A DNA stretch of 64,000 bases from VRUE01 sp963727465 (GCA_963727465.1 CAVSGL010000005.1:1-64000), one strand, 5' to 3'. Positions 42,656 through 51,629 are shown, counted from the first letter of the stretch. The notes: a model not told the origin generated them from the letters alone. Program-made: numbers and translations.

Positions 42656-43390
42656 TCACCACCCAGGGGGCTTCGACACCGAACCAACCGGGTCGGGTAG
42701 CTGATGGCGCCTGAGGTCCTCGGCGCCGAGACCGGCGTGCCAGTGCGAGCCGACGCCGACGTCAGGGACGAACGCGAGGCCACCGGCAAGACGGCGCCCC
42801 GCCGTCACGATGCCGACCGGCACCTGCTCGCGCGCCAGCGAAATCGGGAGCTTCAGGTCGCTGTCGTTCGAGACGACGATCACGCCGTCGATCCCGCCCT
42901 CGAGAACATCGTGCATCAGGTGCGTAGCCAGGTTGACATCGGAGCCCTTCTCCTCCCGATGGAGATGCGAGACGACGAAGCAAGCATCGGGCACATCGAC
43001 GTGCGACGCATCCTTGACCATCACCGGCCACCGAGATCGAACGATGGTCGGCCCGCCCTTCGAGCTCGCCGTGACCAGAGGCGAGTGGCGTACCCGCCTG
43101 GCGAAGTTTCCGTACTCGATGCGATCGACGCAGCCGCTCACCTGGAGCGCCCTGAGGTATCGGTCCTGGTCTCGGGGAGTGCTTGGATCGTCAATTCCGC
43201 TTACCCGAGCGGTGCAGTAGACGACCCTGCCGATGCTCGCATCAGGCCAGCTGTTGGGTAGCCGCGATGCCACAAGCGAGCGAATGTCAAGCCATCGCCA
43301 GCCAGCCGCTCCCCTGCCGCAGATTTGACGGGCGCCGTAATAGAGATTGAACCCATCGACGTACACTCCGACCCTCATTGACTTGGACAC
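42656..43390 (-). CDS. NYN-domain (PIN-like) nuclease, inserted between direct repeats
   Basis: A protein of 240-244 residues with the acidic residues of the NYN/LabA-like fold: RVGVYVDGFNLYYGAR, EEKGSDVNLATHLMHD and IVVSNDSDLKLPI. NYN proteins are predicted RNases. Start is GTG 43390 or ATG 43378 (MRVGVYVDGFN). GC content is clearly below its neighbours, it has its own intrinsic terminator and it lies exactly between two 131-bp direct repeats, so it arrived as a unit. No integrase or partner gene comes with it. The start lies 6 nt from the right repeat, so its promoter must be in that repeat. Confidence 0.85.
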   Translation of the reverse strand: MSKSMRVGVYVDGFNLYYGARQICGRGAAGWRWLDIRSLVASRLPNSWPDASIGRVVYCTARVSGIDDPSTPRDQDRYLRALQVSGCVDRIEYGNFARRVRHSPLVTASSKGGPTIVRSRWPVMVKDASHVDVPDACFVVSHLHREEKGSDVNLATHLMHDVLEGGIDGVIVVSNDSDLKLPISLAREQVPVGIVTAGRRLAGGLAFVPDVGVGSHWHAGLGAEDLRRHQLPDPVGSVSKPPGW

Positions 43391-43395
43391 TGGGT

Positions 43396-43526
43396 GGCGC
43401 CGACGCGCGGAACAAGACCCGAATGGGCCAATTCGGCGGCGGCAACGTCAAATTTCTGTGACGGGCGGCCGACCGCCCCGGCGACGGGTACGCTCGGCGG
43501 CCAAATGCGGGTGCTCGTCGTGACCA
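43396..43526. repeat. 131-bp direct repeat, right copy
   Basis: Right copy of the repeat at 42416. It contains the promoter region, ATG and first seven codons of the intact glycosyltransferase gene at 43505, and on the other strand must hold the NYN promoter. Confidence 0.95.
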
Positions 43527-44458
43527 ATTTCCTGCCGGATGCGGCTACGCCGCAGCGCGGGCGCTGGGTCTTCGACCAGGTCGAGGAGATCCGGCGCCAG
43601 GGGGTCGAGGTCGAGGTGTTCAGCTTCCCCCGGGGCTCAAGCCACTACCTGCCGGCGGCGCTGCGGTTACGACGCCTGCTGCGGCGCGAGAGCTTCGACC
43701 TGGTCCACGTGCACTACGGGCTCACCGCGTGGTCGGCGCTGCTCGCGGGGGCGCGGCCGCTGGTCGTGACCTTCCACGGCACCGATGTCCGCCACCCCGT
43801 GGTCGGGCCGCTCTCGCGGCGCCTCGCCTGGCGCGCCGACCTGGTCGCCGCGGTCTCCCGCGCTCTCTTCGGGCCCGAGGACGGCCGGCCCGGCCTCCCC
43901 CCCGTTCCCGGCTCGGCCGTGCTCCCCTGCGGCCCCGACCTCGATCGCTTCCGTCGCCTGCCCCGCGCCGAGGCGAGGCGCGAGCTGGGGCTCGACGCCG
44001 AGGGTCGCTACCTGCTCTTCCCCGCCGACCCGCATCGCCCCGAGAAGCGCGCCGACCGGGCCGCCGAGCTCGCCGAGGCCTGCGGAGCCGAGCTGCTCAC
44101 CGGCGGCTCGATCGAGCCGGACCAGATGCCCCTCTGGGTGAACGCGGCCGACGCGGTGCTCGTCACCTCCGACTACGAGGGCTTCGGCCTGGTCTGCGTC
44201 GAGGCCCTGGCCTGCGACGTGCCGGTGCTCTCGACGCCGGTCGGGATCGCTCCCTTCGCGCTGGCGGGGGTGGCTGGCACGCTCTGCGCCCCGTTCGACG
44301 TGGCCACCTGGAGCGAGGCCGCCCGGGCGCACCTCGACGCACCCGATCCGCGCGTGGAGGGCGCGGATCGGGCCGCGGCGCTGTCGGCCGCGCGGATGGC
44401 GGAGCGGACGATCGTCGCCTATCGCGACGTGCTCGACCGGGACGGGGTCGCCAGGTAA
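43505..44458 (+). CDS. glycosyltransferase family 4 (GT-B)
   Basis: A 317-residue GT-B enzyme, MRVLVVTNFLPDAATPQRGR at the start, LVHVHYGLTAWSALLAG and VTFHGTDVRHPVVG in the acceptor half, and the donor-site Glu region SDYEGFGLVCVEALACDVPV. It is short for the family but has both domains. The ATG and first 22 nt lie in the right 131-bp repeat, so the inserted NYN unit shifted its original upstream region away. A coiled-coil protein gene follows 14 nt downstream. Confidence 0.88.
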   Translation: MRVLVVTNFLPDAATPQRGRWVFDQVEEIRRQGVEVEVFSFPRGSSHYLPAALRLRRLLRRESFDLVHVHYGLTAWSALLAGARPLVVTFHGTDVRHPVVGPLSRRLAWRADLVAAVSRALFGPEDGRPGLPPVPGSAVLPCGPDLDRFRRLPRAEARRELGLDAEGRYLLFPADPHRPEKRADRAAELAEACGAELLTGGSIEPDQMPLWVNAADAVLVTSDYEGFGLVCVEALACDVPVLSTPVGIAPFALAGVAGTLCAPFDVATWSEAARAHLDAPDPRVEGADRAAALSAARMAERTIVAYRDVLDRDGVAR

Positions 44459-44472
44459 TAGATTGGGCCGCT

Positions 44473-44913
44473 ATGAGTGAGGAGAAGCGCGATTCCGGCA
44501 GCGAGGACCTGGGCGCGCAGGTCGAGGCGGCCGAGCGGCGGCTGCGCGAGGCATCCGAGGCCGCCGCGGCGGCCGAAGAGCGGACGACGGCCGAGATCCG
44601 CTCGCTCGAATCCGACCTCGAGAACGAGCGACAGACGCGAGCGGAAGAGCTGGAGCGGCTGCGCCGCGAGCACGCGCAGGAGCTCGCCCGCGAGCGTGAG
44701 GCGAAGGAGACGGCGATCGCCGCGGCCGAGCGCCGCCTGGCGGAGATCGAGGCGCAGGCCGAGGCGGCCGAGAAGCGCGTCGAGGAGGCTCACAGGCAGA
44801 CCGCGGCGGCAGAGGGCAGCGGCGCCGACAGCGACGCGCGCGCGCGCGAGGCGGCGGCCGCGTGGCTGCGCGGCCAGATCGAGGCGCTGCGGCGAGAGGC
44901 GGCCGGGCGATAG
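44473..44913 (+). CDS. coiled-coil protein of unknown function
   Basis: A 146-residue protein that is almost all charged heptad repeat (EAAERRLREASEAAAAAEER and following; Ala/Glu/Arg dominate), predicted to form one long coiled coil. It has no signal peptide or membrane segment. ATG 44473 follows the glycosyltransferase stop by 14 nt. Nothing beyond structure can be inferred; such proteins often act as spacers or scaffolds. Confidence 0.7.
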   Translation: MSEEKRDSGSEDLGAQVEAAERRLREASEAAAAAEERTTAEIRSLESDLENERQTRAEELERLRREHAQELAREREAKETAIAAAERRLAEIEAQAEAAEKRVEEAHRQTAAAEGSGADSDARAREAAAAWLRGQIEALRREAAGR

Positions 44914-44931
44914 CTCCCGGCAGGAGCTCGG

Positions 44932-46371
44932 ATGGACTCTAAGTGCGACGTCGCCGTGGTCGGCGGCGGTGCGGCCGGGCTGTGGACCGCGCTGCGCGCG
45001 GCTGAGGGTGGCGCCGCGGTCTGCCTGATCTCGCGCACGCCGCTCTCGCAGAGCGCCAGCTTCTGGGCCCAGGGCGGGCTGGCGGCGGCGCTCGAGCCGG
45101 GCGACTCTCCCGCCCGCCATGCCGCCGACACGATCGCCGCCGGCCGCGGCCTTTGCCGCCCCAGCGCCGTGCGGGCGCTGGCCGCGGAGGCGCCGCGCGC
45201 CGTGCGCGAGCTGCGCGAGCGCGGCGTCTCCTTCGACCTCGACCCCGACGGGGAGCTGGCGCTGGGCCTCGAGGGCGGACACACGCGGCGACGCATCGTC
45301 CACGCGGGCGGCAGCCAGACCGGCCACGAGATCACCGCCAAGCTGGCGGCGATGGTCGCCGCCGAGCGGCGGATCGGCGTGCGCGAGCGGACATCGGCGA
45401 CCGGTCTGTGGAGCGACGGCGAGCGCTGCCACGGCCTGCTGACGAGCGAGGGGCCGATCGCCGCCGCGGCGACCGTGATCGCGACGGGTGGAGCGGCAGC
45501 CCTGTGGCGGCGCACGAGCAACCCGCGCGGCGCGATCGGCGCCGGCGCCGTGATGGCCGCCGCCGCGGGCGCCGACCTGGCCGACCTCGAGTTCTGTCAG
45601 TTCCACCCCACCGCGCTGGCCCTGCCGGGCACTCGCTTCGACGGGATGCTGATCACCGAGGCGGTGCGCGGCGAGGGCGCGACGCTGCTCGACGCCTCGG
45701 GCCGGCGCTTCACCGACGAGCTGGCGCCGCGCGACGCGGTCACCGCGGCGATCCTCGACCGGATCGCGGCTGACGCGAGCGGCGCCGTGCGCCTCGACCT
45801 GCGCGAGATCGACCCGGCCCGCTTCCCCAGCGTCTTCGACTCGCTGCGCGAGGCCGGCATCGACGCGTCGGCGGAACCGGTTCCCGTCGCCCCCGCCGCC
45901 CACTACACGATGGGCGGGATCGCGGTCGACCTCGACGGGCGCTCCTCGCTGCCCGGGCTGCTCGCGGTCGGCGAGTGCGCCTGCACCGGCCTGCACGGCG
46001 CCAACCGGCTCGCCTCCAACTCGCTCAGCGAGTGCTTTGTCTTCGGCGGCCGCGCGGCCGCCGCCGCCCTTGGCGAACATCCCGCGAGCGAACGCCCGGT
46101 GCCGGGAGACTGGCGCTTCCAGCCGCCGACCGAAGAGACCCGCGACGCCGTCTGGCGGCTGGCCGGGCCGCTGCGCCGGCCGCAGCAACTGCGCGAGCTG
46201 CGCGGCGATCCCTATCCGCTCGCGGCTGCAGTCGCCGTCTGCGCGCTCGAGCGGGAGGAGTCCCGCGGCGGGCACCTGCGCGCCGACCATCCCGGGATCG
46301 ATCCCGCGCTCGACGGCATCCACATCGTCCTCGGCCCGGACGGGGGAACCCGCCGTGAAGAGTGGCACTGA
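44932..46371 (+). CDS. nadB: L-aspartate oxidase
   Basis: Flavoenzyme that turns L-aspartate into iminoaspartate, the first step of NAD synthesis. The FAD-binding start CDVAVVGGGAAGLWTALRAA, SFWAQGGLAAAL, HPTALALPG, the RGEGATLLDASGRRFTDELA loop, HYTMGGIAVDLDGRSSLPGL and GANRLASNSLSECFVFG are all present. At 479 residues it lacks most of the usual C-terminal helical domain. nadA and nadC are not adjacent here. ATG 44932 is 18 nt after the coiled-coil gene. Confidence 0.94.
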   Translation: MDSKCDVAVVGGGAAGLWTALRAAEGGAAVCLISRTPLSQSASFWAQGGLAAALEPGDSPARHAADTIAAGRGLCRPSAVRALAAEAPRAVRELRERGVSFDLDPDGELALGLEGGHTRRRIVHAGGSQTGHEITAKLAAMVAAERRIGVRERTSATGLWSDGERCHGLLTSEGPIAAAATVIATGGAAALWRRTSNPRGAIGAGAVMAAAAGADLADLEFCQFHPTALALPGTRFDGMLITEAVRGEGATLLDASGRRFTDELAPRDAVTAAILDRIAADASGAVRLDLREIDPARFPSVFDSLREAGIDASAEPVPVAPAAHYTMGGIAVDLDGRSSLPGLLAVGECACTGLHGANRLASNSLSECFVFGGRAAAAALGEHPASERPVPGDWRFQPPTEETRDAVWRLAGPLRRPQQLRELRGDPYPLAAAVAVCALEREESRGGHLRADHPGIDPALDGIHIVLGPDGGTRREEWH

Positions 46372-46375
46372 CATC

Positions 46376-46422
46376 GCGGTCGAGGTTTTCCCCGCCATCC
46401 GGTCAAAACCTCGAGCGCGCTC
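46376..46422. repeat. palindromic element C, copy 2 (between nadB and hyuA)
   Basis: GCGGTCGAGGTTTTCC...GGTCAAAACCTCGAGC; inner arms of 9 bp (CGAGGTTTT/AAAACCTCG) pair perfectly. It occupies the 69-nt gap between the two genes. Confidence 0.85.
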
Positions 46423-46440
46423 GCTAGCGTCGGGGGGACG

Positions 46441-48462
46441 ATGCTGCTTGGCGTAGACGTTGGCGGGACCTTCACCGACGCCGTCCTCTTCGACGGCGAG
46501 ACCGTGCACACGGCGAAGCTGCCGACGACGCCCGAGGACCAGTCGGTCGCGGTGATCGGCGCGGTCGGGGAGGTCCTGCGACGCGCCGGCGCCGAGCCGG
46601 CGGCGGTCGAGTCCTTCGCCCACGGGATGACGGTCGGCACCAACGCGCTGCTCGAGGAACGCGGCGCCCGCACCGCCCTGATCGCCACCGAGGGTTTCGC
46701 CGATCTGCTCGAGATCGGCCGCCAGGACCGGCCCGAGCTCTACCGCCTCTGCCAGCCGAAGCCGGCGCCGCTGGTCGAGCCGGAGTTGCGCTTCGGGGCG
46801 CGCGAGCGCAACGGCCCGGACGGCGAGGTCGAGCCGCTCGCGCCGGGCGAGGCGGAGCGGCTGGCGGAGCTGGTGCGCGCGAGCGGCGCCGAGTCGGTCG
46901 CGGTCTGCCTGCTCTTCTCCTACCTCGACCCGGCGCACGAGCGCGCGGTCGCGGCGCAGCTTCGGCAGGCGCTGCCGGGCACCCACGTCTCCGTCTCGCA
47001 CGAGGTCCTGCCGCGCTTCCGCGAGTACGAGCGCTGCTCGACGACGACGATCGACGCCTACCTCTCGCCCCTGCTCGACCGCTACCTGGGGCGGCTCGGC
47101 GAGGCGGCCGGCGAGGCCGGCCTGCCGCAGCCGCTGGTGATGCAGTCCTCGGGCGGCGTCGCCGCCGCGACGGAGGCGGCGCGGGCCGGCGCCTGGAGCG
47201 TCCTCTCCGGACCGGCCGGCGGCGCCGTCGGCGCCGGCCTGCTGGCACGGGCGGCCGGCGACGGCAACGCGCTCGGCCTCGACATGGGCGGCACCTCCTG
47301 CGACGTCTGCGTGGTCGAGGGCGGCGAGGTGCGGCGGACCGACTCGCGCCAGATCGACGGCCGCACGATCCAGTTGCCGATGGTCGACGTGCACACGGTC
47401 GGCGCCGGCGGCGGCTCGATCGGCTGGCGCGACGCCGGCGGCGCGCTGCGAGTCGGACCGCGCTCGGCGGGCGCCGTGCCGGGGCCCGCCTGCTACGGCC
47501 ACGGCGGCGCCGAGCCCACCGTGACCGACGCCAACCTGCTGCTCGGCAATCTCGCCCCCGACTCGACCCTCGCCGGCGGGGTCGCGCTCGACCTCGACGC
47601 GGCACGCGCGGCGGTCCGGGGCTTGGCCGGGTCGCTCGGCATGGACGAGGTGGAGACCGCGGAGGGAATCCTGCGGGTCGCCAACCAAGAGATGGTGCGG
47701 GCGCTGCGCGTGGTCACGGTCGAGCGCGGCGTCGACCCGCGCCGCTTCGCCCTGCTGCCGTTCGGCGGCGCCGGCCCGATGCACGCCGCGGCGATCGCCG
47801 CCGAGCTCGAGATCGAGCGCATCCTCTGCCCGCGCGCCGGCGGGGTCCTCTCCGCGCTCGGCCTCTGCGCCTCCGACCGCCGCCGCGACACGACCCGCAC
47901 GGTGATGCTCGCCGGCGAGGACTTCAGCGCCGAACGCATCGCCGCCGAGGTCGACGAGCTGATCGCGCGGCTCGACGGCGAGCTCGACGCGGGCGAGCCC
48001 GAGGTCGTCTACGAGCTGCGCTACGCGGGCCAGGCCTTCGAGCTGCCGGTCCCCGGCGACACGCGCCCCGACCCGGCCGACCTGGCCGCCCGCTTCGAGC
48101 GCGAGCACGAGCGCCGCTACGGCCACCGCGACCCCGATGGCGAGGTGGTCCTCGTCCACATCCGTCTGGCCCTGGTCGCACCGGGGCCGCGTCCCCGTCC
48201 CGCGGCCGCGGAGGGGGAGCTGGAAGAGCTGAGCCGCTCGGTCCGCTTCAACGGCGAGTGGGTCGAGACGCCCGTCCTGCGCGGCGAGCCCGCCGCCGGC
48301 GTCGAGGCCGAGGGTCCGGTCGTCTTCGAGCTGCCCGAGACGACCTTCGTCCTGCCGCCCGGCTGGCACGCCCGTGTGGACGACACCGGCACGATCGGAG
48401 CCCAGGTGTGGCGACTTTCCCCCACGTTTTCGGGGGGTAAGTCGCCACAGGAGGGGACGTGA
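46441..48462 (+). CDS. hyuA: hydantoinase/oxoprolinase subunit A
   Basis: ATP-using ring-opening hydrolase subunit of the HyuA family (N-methylhydantoinase, oxoprolinase or acetophenone carboxylase relatives). It starts LLGVDVGGTFTDAVLFDGE, then SFAHGMTVGTNALLEERGAR, LSGPAGGAVGAGLLAR, LDMGGTSCDVCVVEGG and FGGAGPMHAAAIAAELEIER. 673 residues. The last 16 residues (VWRLSPTFSGGKSPQ) are read through palindromic element B1, so the natural end was probably altered. The substrate cannot be told from the sequence. The stop overlaps hyuB (GTGA). Confidence 0.9.
   Translation: MLLGVDVGGTFTDAVLFDGETVHTAKLPTTPEDQSVAVIGAVGEVLRRAGAEPAAVESFAHGMTVGTNALLEERGARTALIATEGFADLLEIGRQDRPELYRLCQPKPAPLVEPELRFGARERNGPDGEVEPLAPGEAERLAELVRASGAESVAVCLLFSYLDPAHERAVAAQLRQALPGTHVSVSHEVLPRFREYERCSTTTIDAYLSPLLDRYLGRLGEAAGEAGLPQPLVMQSSGGVAAATEAARAGAWSVLSGPAGGAVGAGLLARAAGDGNALGLDMGGTSCDVCVVEGGEVRRTDSRQIDGRTIQLPMVDVHTVGAGGGSIGWRDAGGALRVGPRSAGAVPGPACYGHGGAEPTVTDANLLLGNLAPDSTLAGGVALDLDAARAAVRGLAGSLGMDEVETAEGILRVANQEMVRALRVVTVERGVDPRRFALLPFGGAGPMHAAAIAAELEIERILCPRAGGVLSALGLCASDRRRDTTRTVMLAGEDFSAERIAAEVDELIARLDGELDAGEPEVVYELRYAGQAFELPVPGDTRPDPADLAARFEREHERRYGHRDPDGEVVLVHIRLALVAPGPRPRPAAAEGELEELSRSVRFNGEWVETPVLRGEPAAGVEAEGPVVFELPETTFVLPPGWHARVDDTGTIGAQVWRLSPTFSGGKSPQEGT
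48406..48449. repeat. palindromic element B, copy 1 (3' end of hyuA)
   Basis: GTGTGGCGACTTTCCCCC and GGGGGGTAAGTCGCCACA arms around 8 bases. Same orientation and arms as the copy at 59749. It encodes the C-terminal tail of HyuA. Confidence 0.9.
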
Positions 48463-49985
48463 GCCTCGACCCGGTCAGCCTCCAGGTGATGGTCGGCGGC
48501 CTGCGCGCCGCCTGCGACGAGATGGGCGCGGCGCTGATCCGCTCTGCCTACTCGGCCAACATCAAGGAGCGCCACGACTGCTCCACGGCGCTCTTCGACC
48601 GCGGCGGCGAGCTGGTGATGCAGGCCGAGCACATCCCCGTCCACCTCGGCTCGATGCCCGATGCGGTCGCCGTCGTGCTCGGCGAGGAGCATCGGCCGGA
48701 GAGCGAATGGATCCTCAACGACCCCTACCGCGGCGGCACCCACCTGCCCGACATCACCCTGATCCGGCCCGTCTTCATCGCCGGCGAGCTGTTCGGCTTC
48801 GCCGCCTGCCGCGCCCACCACGCCGACATCGGCGGCCCGACGCCGGCGGGGATGCCGGCCCGCTCGCGCACGCTCGACGAAGAGGGCGTCGTGATCCCGC
48901 CCACGCGGGTCACGCAGGGGGAGCTCAAGCGCCTCGCCGCGCAGATGCGCGCGCCGCGCCAGCGCCTCGCCGACCTGCGCGCCCAGGCCGCCGCCAACCG
49001 GCTCGGCGAGCTGCGGCTCGGCGAGCTTGCCGAGCGCCACGGCCCGGAGCTGCTGAGCGCCGGCATGGGCGAGATCCTCGCCTACGCCGAGCGCCGCACC
49101 CGGGCCGCCCTGGCCGCGCTGCCGGACGGCGAGTACGCGGCCGAGGACGTGCTCGAGGACGACGCCGATGGCGAGCCGCACGACGTCGTCCTGCGCCTGC
49201 GCGCCGAGATCCAGGGCGACCGGCTGCTGCTCGACTTCGGCGGCACCGACGCGCAGATCGACGGCAACCTCAACTGCCCGCTCTCGGTGACCAAATCGGC
49301 CGCCTTCTTCGCCGTCCGCGTGCTCACCGACCCCGACGCGCCGCCCTGCGCCGGCGCCTACCGGCCGATCGAGGTGCGGGCGCCGCGGGGCTGCCTGCTC
49401 AACGCCGAGTTCCCGGCCGCGGTCGCGGCGGGCAACGTCGAGACCTCGAGCCGGGTCGCCGACCTGACGATCGCGGCGCTCGGCGGGGCGCGGCCGGTGC
49501 CGGCGCAGGGACAGGGGACGATGAACAACCTGACCCTGTCCGGCGAGGGCTTCACCTACTACGAGACGCTCGGCGGCGGCCAGGGAGCGTGCCCCGGCGC
49601 GGACGGCCCGAGCGCGATCCATGTGGCGATGTCGAACACGCTCAACACGCCGGTCGAGGCGCTCGAGACCGAGTTCCCGCTGCGCGTGCGCGAGCTCGGC
49701 CTGCGGGAGCGCAGCGGCGGCGCCGGCCGCCACGGCGGCGGCGCCGGAATCGTGCGCGAACTGGAAGCGCTGGCGCCGATGCGCTACACGCTGATCGGCG
49801 AGCGCCGCCGCCACCCTCCGCGCGGCCGCGACGGCGGCGCGGACGGCGCGATCGGGCGCGATACGCTCAACGGCCAGCACCTGCCGGGCAAGAGCGAGGG
49901 CGAGCTGCGCGCGGGCGACCGACTGCGGATCGAGACGCCGGGCGGCGCCGGAATTGGCTCATCGCAGCGGAAATTGGACGGATGA
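48459..49985 (+). CDS. hyuB: hydantoinase/oxoprolinase subunit B
   Basis: Second subunit of the HyuA/HyuB pair, 508 residues. Landmarks: MVGGLRAACDEMGAALIRSA, SANIKERHDCSTALFDRGGE, QAEHIPVHLGSMPDAV, NDPYRGGTHLPDITLIRPVF, CRAHHADIGGPTPAGMPA and NAEFPAAVAAGNVETSSRVA. GTG 48459 overlaps the hyuA stop by 4 nt. The last residues (GSSQRKLDG) are read through an inverted repeat (GGCTCATC ... GATGAGCC, 49956-49987), which may terminate the transcript. Confidence 0.9.
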   Translation: MSLDPVSLQVMVGGLRAACDEMGAALIRSAYSANIKERHDCSTALFDRGGELVMQAEHIPVHLGSMPDAVAVVLGEEHRPESEWILNDPYRGGTHLPDITLIRPVFIAGELFGFAACRAHHADIGGPTPAGMPARSRTLDEEGVVIPPTRVTQGELKRLAAQMRAPRQRLADLRAQAAANRLGELRLGELAERHGPELLSAGMGEILAYAERRTRAALAALPDGEYAAEDVLEDDADGEPHDVVLRLRAEIQGDRLLLDFGGTDAQIDGNLNCPLSVTKSAAFFAVRVLTDPDAPPCAGAYRPIEVRAPRGCLLNAEFPAAVAAGNVETSSRVADLTIAALGGARPVPAQGQGTMNNLTLSGEGFTYYETLGGGQGACPGADGPSAIHVAMSNTLNTPVEALETEFPLRVRELGLRERSGGAGRHGGGAGIVRELEALAPMRYTLIGERRRHPPRGRDGGADGAIGRDTLNGQHLPGKSEGELRAGDRLRIETPGGAGIGSSQRKLDG

Positions 49986-50006
49986 GCCGATAAATCGGCA
50001 GTTAAT

Positions 50007-50035
50007 TTGGCGATTTCGGCCGCCTCGTCTAGAAT
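50007..50035 (+). promoter_or_regulatory. promoter of the DUF1802 gene
   Basis: TTGGCG (50007-50012) and TAGAAT (50030-50035) are 17 bp apart in an AT-richer intergenic stretch, a good sigma-70-type promoter. A 90-nt leader precedes the ATG at 50129. Confidence 0.6.
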
Positions 50036-50128
50036 GCGCGTCCTTGGGCGGGGCTCTCGCCTGGACAGGGGTCCGAGGCACCCCCCACCCGGTCAAAGAT
50101 TTACCGGCCTTCGCTGGACGACTTCAAT

Positions 50129-50758
50129 ATGCCGATCGCTTTAAAGGAATGGGCTGTAACCGTGCGCGCCCTCGCGGAGGGCGAGCAGCTGCTGACCCTG
50201 CGCAAGGGCGGGATCCGCGAGGACAACAAGCACTTCGAGCTCGACCACGAACGCTTCTTCCTCTACCCGACCTTCGATCACCAGCGCAACAACCTGGTCC
50301 GCGAGTCGCATCACCCGGAGCTGCGCCGGGCGCTCGAGGAGGGCGTCTGGCCCGATGAGGAGCCGCCCCCGGGCGCGCTGATCCAGGACGGCGGCATCCC
50401 CCAGCCCGACCGCGTGCGGCTGCGCTGCTGGGCCGAGGTGACCGACCACATCACGGTCACCAACCCGCGAATCGTTGACGACCTCTCCCCCTATTACGTC
50501 TGGACCCCGGACTACGCGGAGAAGCGGCTCAACTGGAAGCGCCGCCACCCGCTGCACATCCTCCTGCTGCGGGTCCACCGCATCCCGCGGCCGGTCACCG
50601 TGCGGGTCCGCGAGGAGTACCACGGCTGCCGCTCCTGGGTCGAGATCGACCGCGACCTGCCCTTCGAGGGCACCCCGGTGATGGCCGACGAGGAGTTCGA
50701 CCGCGCAAGGTCCGAGATCCACGGCGTTTGCACCGCCTCCGAGCCGGTCCTGGTCTAA
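50129..50758 (+). CDS. DUF1802 family protein
   Basis: A 209-residue protein beginning with the family's IALKEWAVTVRALAEGEQLL and LRKGGIREDNKHFELDHERF FLYPTFDH blocks; the C-terminal half (NWKRRHPLHILLLRVHRIPR, GCRSWVEIDRDLPFEG) is also characteristic. The family is of unknown function and often stands near genes of stress or phage defence in other genomes. Here it has its own promoter and stands alone. Its stop lies at the edge of element E2. Confidence 0.85.
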   Translation: MPIALKEWAVTVRALAEGEQLLTLRKGGIREDNKHFELDHERFFLYPTFDHQRNNLVRESHHPELRRALEEGVWPDEEPPPGALIQDGGIPQPDRVRLRCWAEVTDHITVTNPRIVDDLSPYYVWTPDYAEKRLNWKRRHPLHILLLRVHRIPRPVTVRVREEYHGCRSWVEIDRDLPFEGTPVMADEEFDRARSEIHGVCTASEPVLV

Positions 50759-50855
50759 GGCCGTCTGACCGGCGCATATCTGCGTCTTCGGTCGCTCGCG
50801 TGCAGAGCACGCCGCGCTCCCTGGATTCTTGATCTGCTTGGTCACACGGCCTTAG
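50755..50855. repeat. palindromic element E, copy 2
   Basis: A 101-bp structure closed by CTAAGGCCGT and ACGGCCTTAG, with a loop that shares GTCTTCGGTCGCTCGC and GCGCTCCC with the complement of the element at 10428. It starts in the DUF1802 stop codon region. Confidence 0.65.
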
Positions 50856-50867
50856 TAGGCTCGTGCC

Positions 50868-51629
50868 ATGCCGTGGGTGGAGACGCATTCCCTGAGCTTC
50901 ACCGCGCGGCACGACAGCGGCGACGCCGCATTCGCCGAGCGGACGCTGGACCGGATGGAGGAACTGCGGCTGCGGCTCGAGGACCGCTTCGAGACGGTGC
51001 CGGGCGAGGTGACCGTCGTCATCCACACGAGCCCGGCGATGCTCGCCCTCGCCCACCCCTTCCTGCCCGCGGCGCGCTGGTCGGCGGCCCCGGCCGGTCG
51101 TCGCTACCTCGCCGGCTGGGCGATGGCGACCGAGCTGCACGTGCTCAACGACCCGCACATGGAGAAGCGCGCCGCCGGCGACGATTCCCGGGAGGCCCTG
51201 CGCGGCACCGCCGAGCGACTCTACGCGCAGCTCGTGATCGCCGCCAACAACGCCGCCCTCCCCCCCTCCTGGACGCCGCGCCGCTTCGCCCGCTACCTCG
51301 GCTGGGCCTGGCTGGTCGAGGGCGCCGCCCAGTACTTCGCCCGCCAGGTCGGCCTCTACCGGGCGGCGGTGATCCGGCGGCTGCGCGAGAGTCGCGGACC
51401 CTCCTTTCCCCCTTCGCGGCGCGACGCCGTGATCCTCGGCGGCACGATCTTCGACCTGCTGGAGACCGAACGCGGCCCCGACGCCTGCGAGCGGCTCGCC
51501 CTCAACCTCCTGCCCGGCGGCTCGGCGCCGACTTTGGAAGCGGCCTTCGACGCCCGCGCCGGCGAGATCGAGGCCGCCTGGCGCGACCACCTGCGCGCAA
51601 TCGCCCACCCCTCTCAACCGCCCAGATGA
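50868..51629 (+). CDS. degenerate peptidase MA-like protein
   Basis: A 253-residue protein whose middle holds YLGWAWLVEGAAQYFARQVG, the WLxEGxAxYF motif of MA-clan (gluzincin) peptidases, where the Glu is the third zinc ligand. The preceding HExxH is not seen; its place seems taken by QLVIAANNAAL, so enzyme activity is doubtful. The N-terminal HSLSFTARHDSGDAAFAERT with a TVVIHTSPAML segment also fits this fold. The stop codon lies inside palindrome F. Confidence 0.6.
   Translation: MPWVETHSLSFTARHDSGDAAFAERTLDRMEELRLRLEDRFETVPGEVTVVIHTSPAMLALAHPFLPAARWSAAPAGRRYLAGWAMATELHVLNDPHMEKRAAGDDSREALRGTAERLYAQLVIAANNAALPPSWTPRRFARYLGWAWLVEGAAQYFARQVGLYRAAVIRRLRESRGPSFPPSRRDAVILGGTIFDLLETERGPDACERLALNLLPGGSAPTLEAAFDARAGEIEAAWRDHLRAIAHPSQPPR

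Noticed and set aside
42656..43390. Integron cassette interpretation of the NYN gene
   Set aside because: No attC-like site or integron integrase; the flanks are long direct repeats containing a gene start.
44419..48369. Minus-strand open frame of over 1300 codons opposite nadB and hyuA
   Set aside because: Low-complexity Arg/Asp/Gly-rich translation with no motif; it mirrors the true plus-strand genes and is produced by the high-GC codon pattern.
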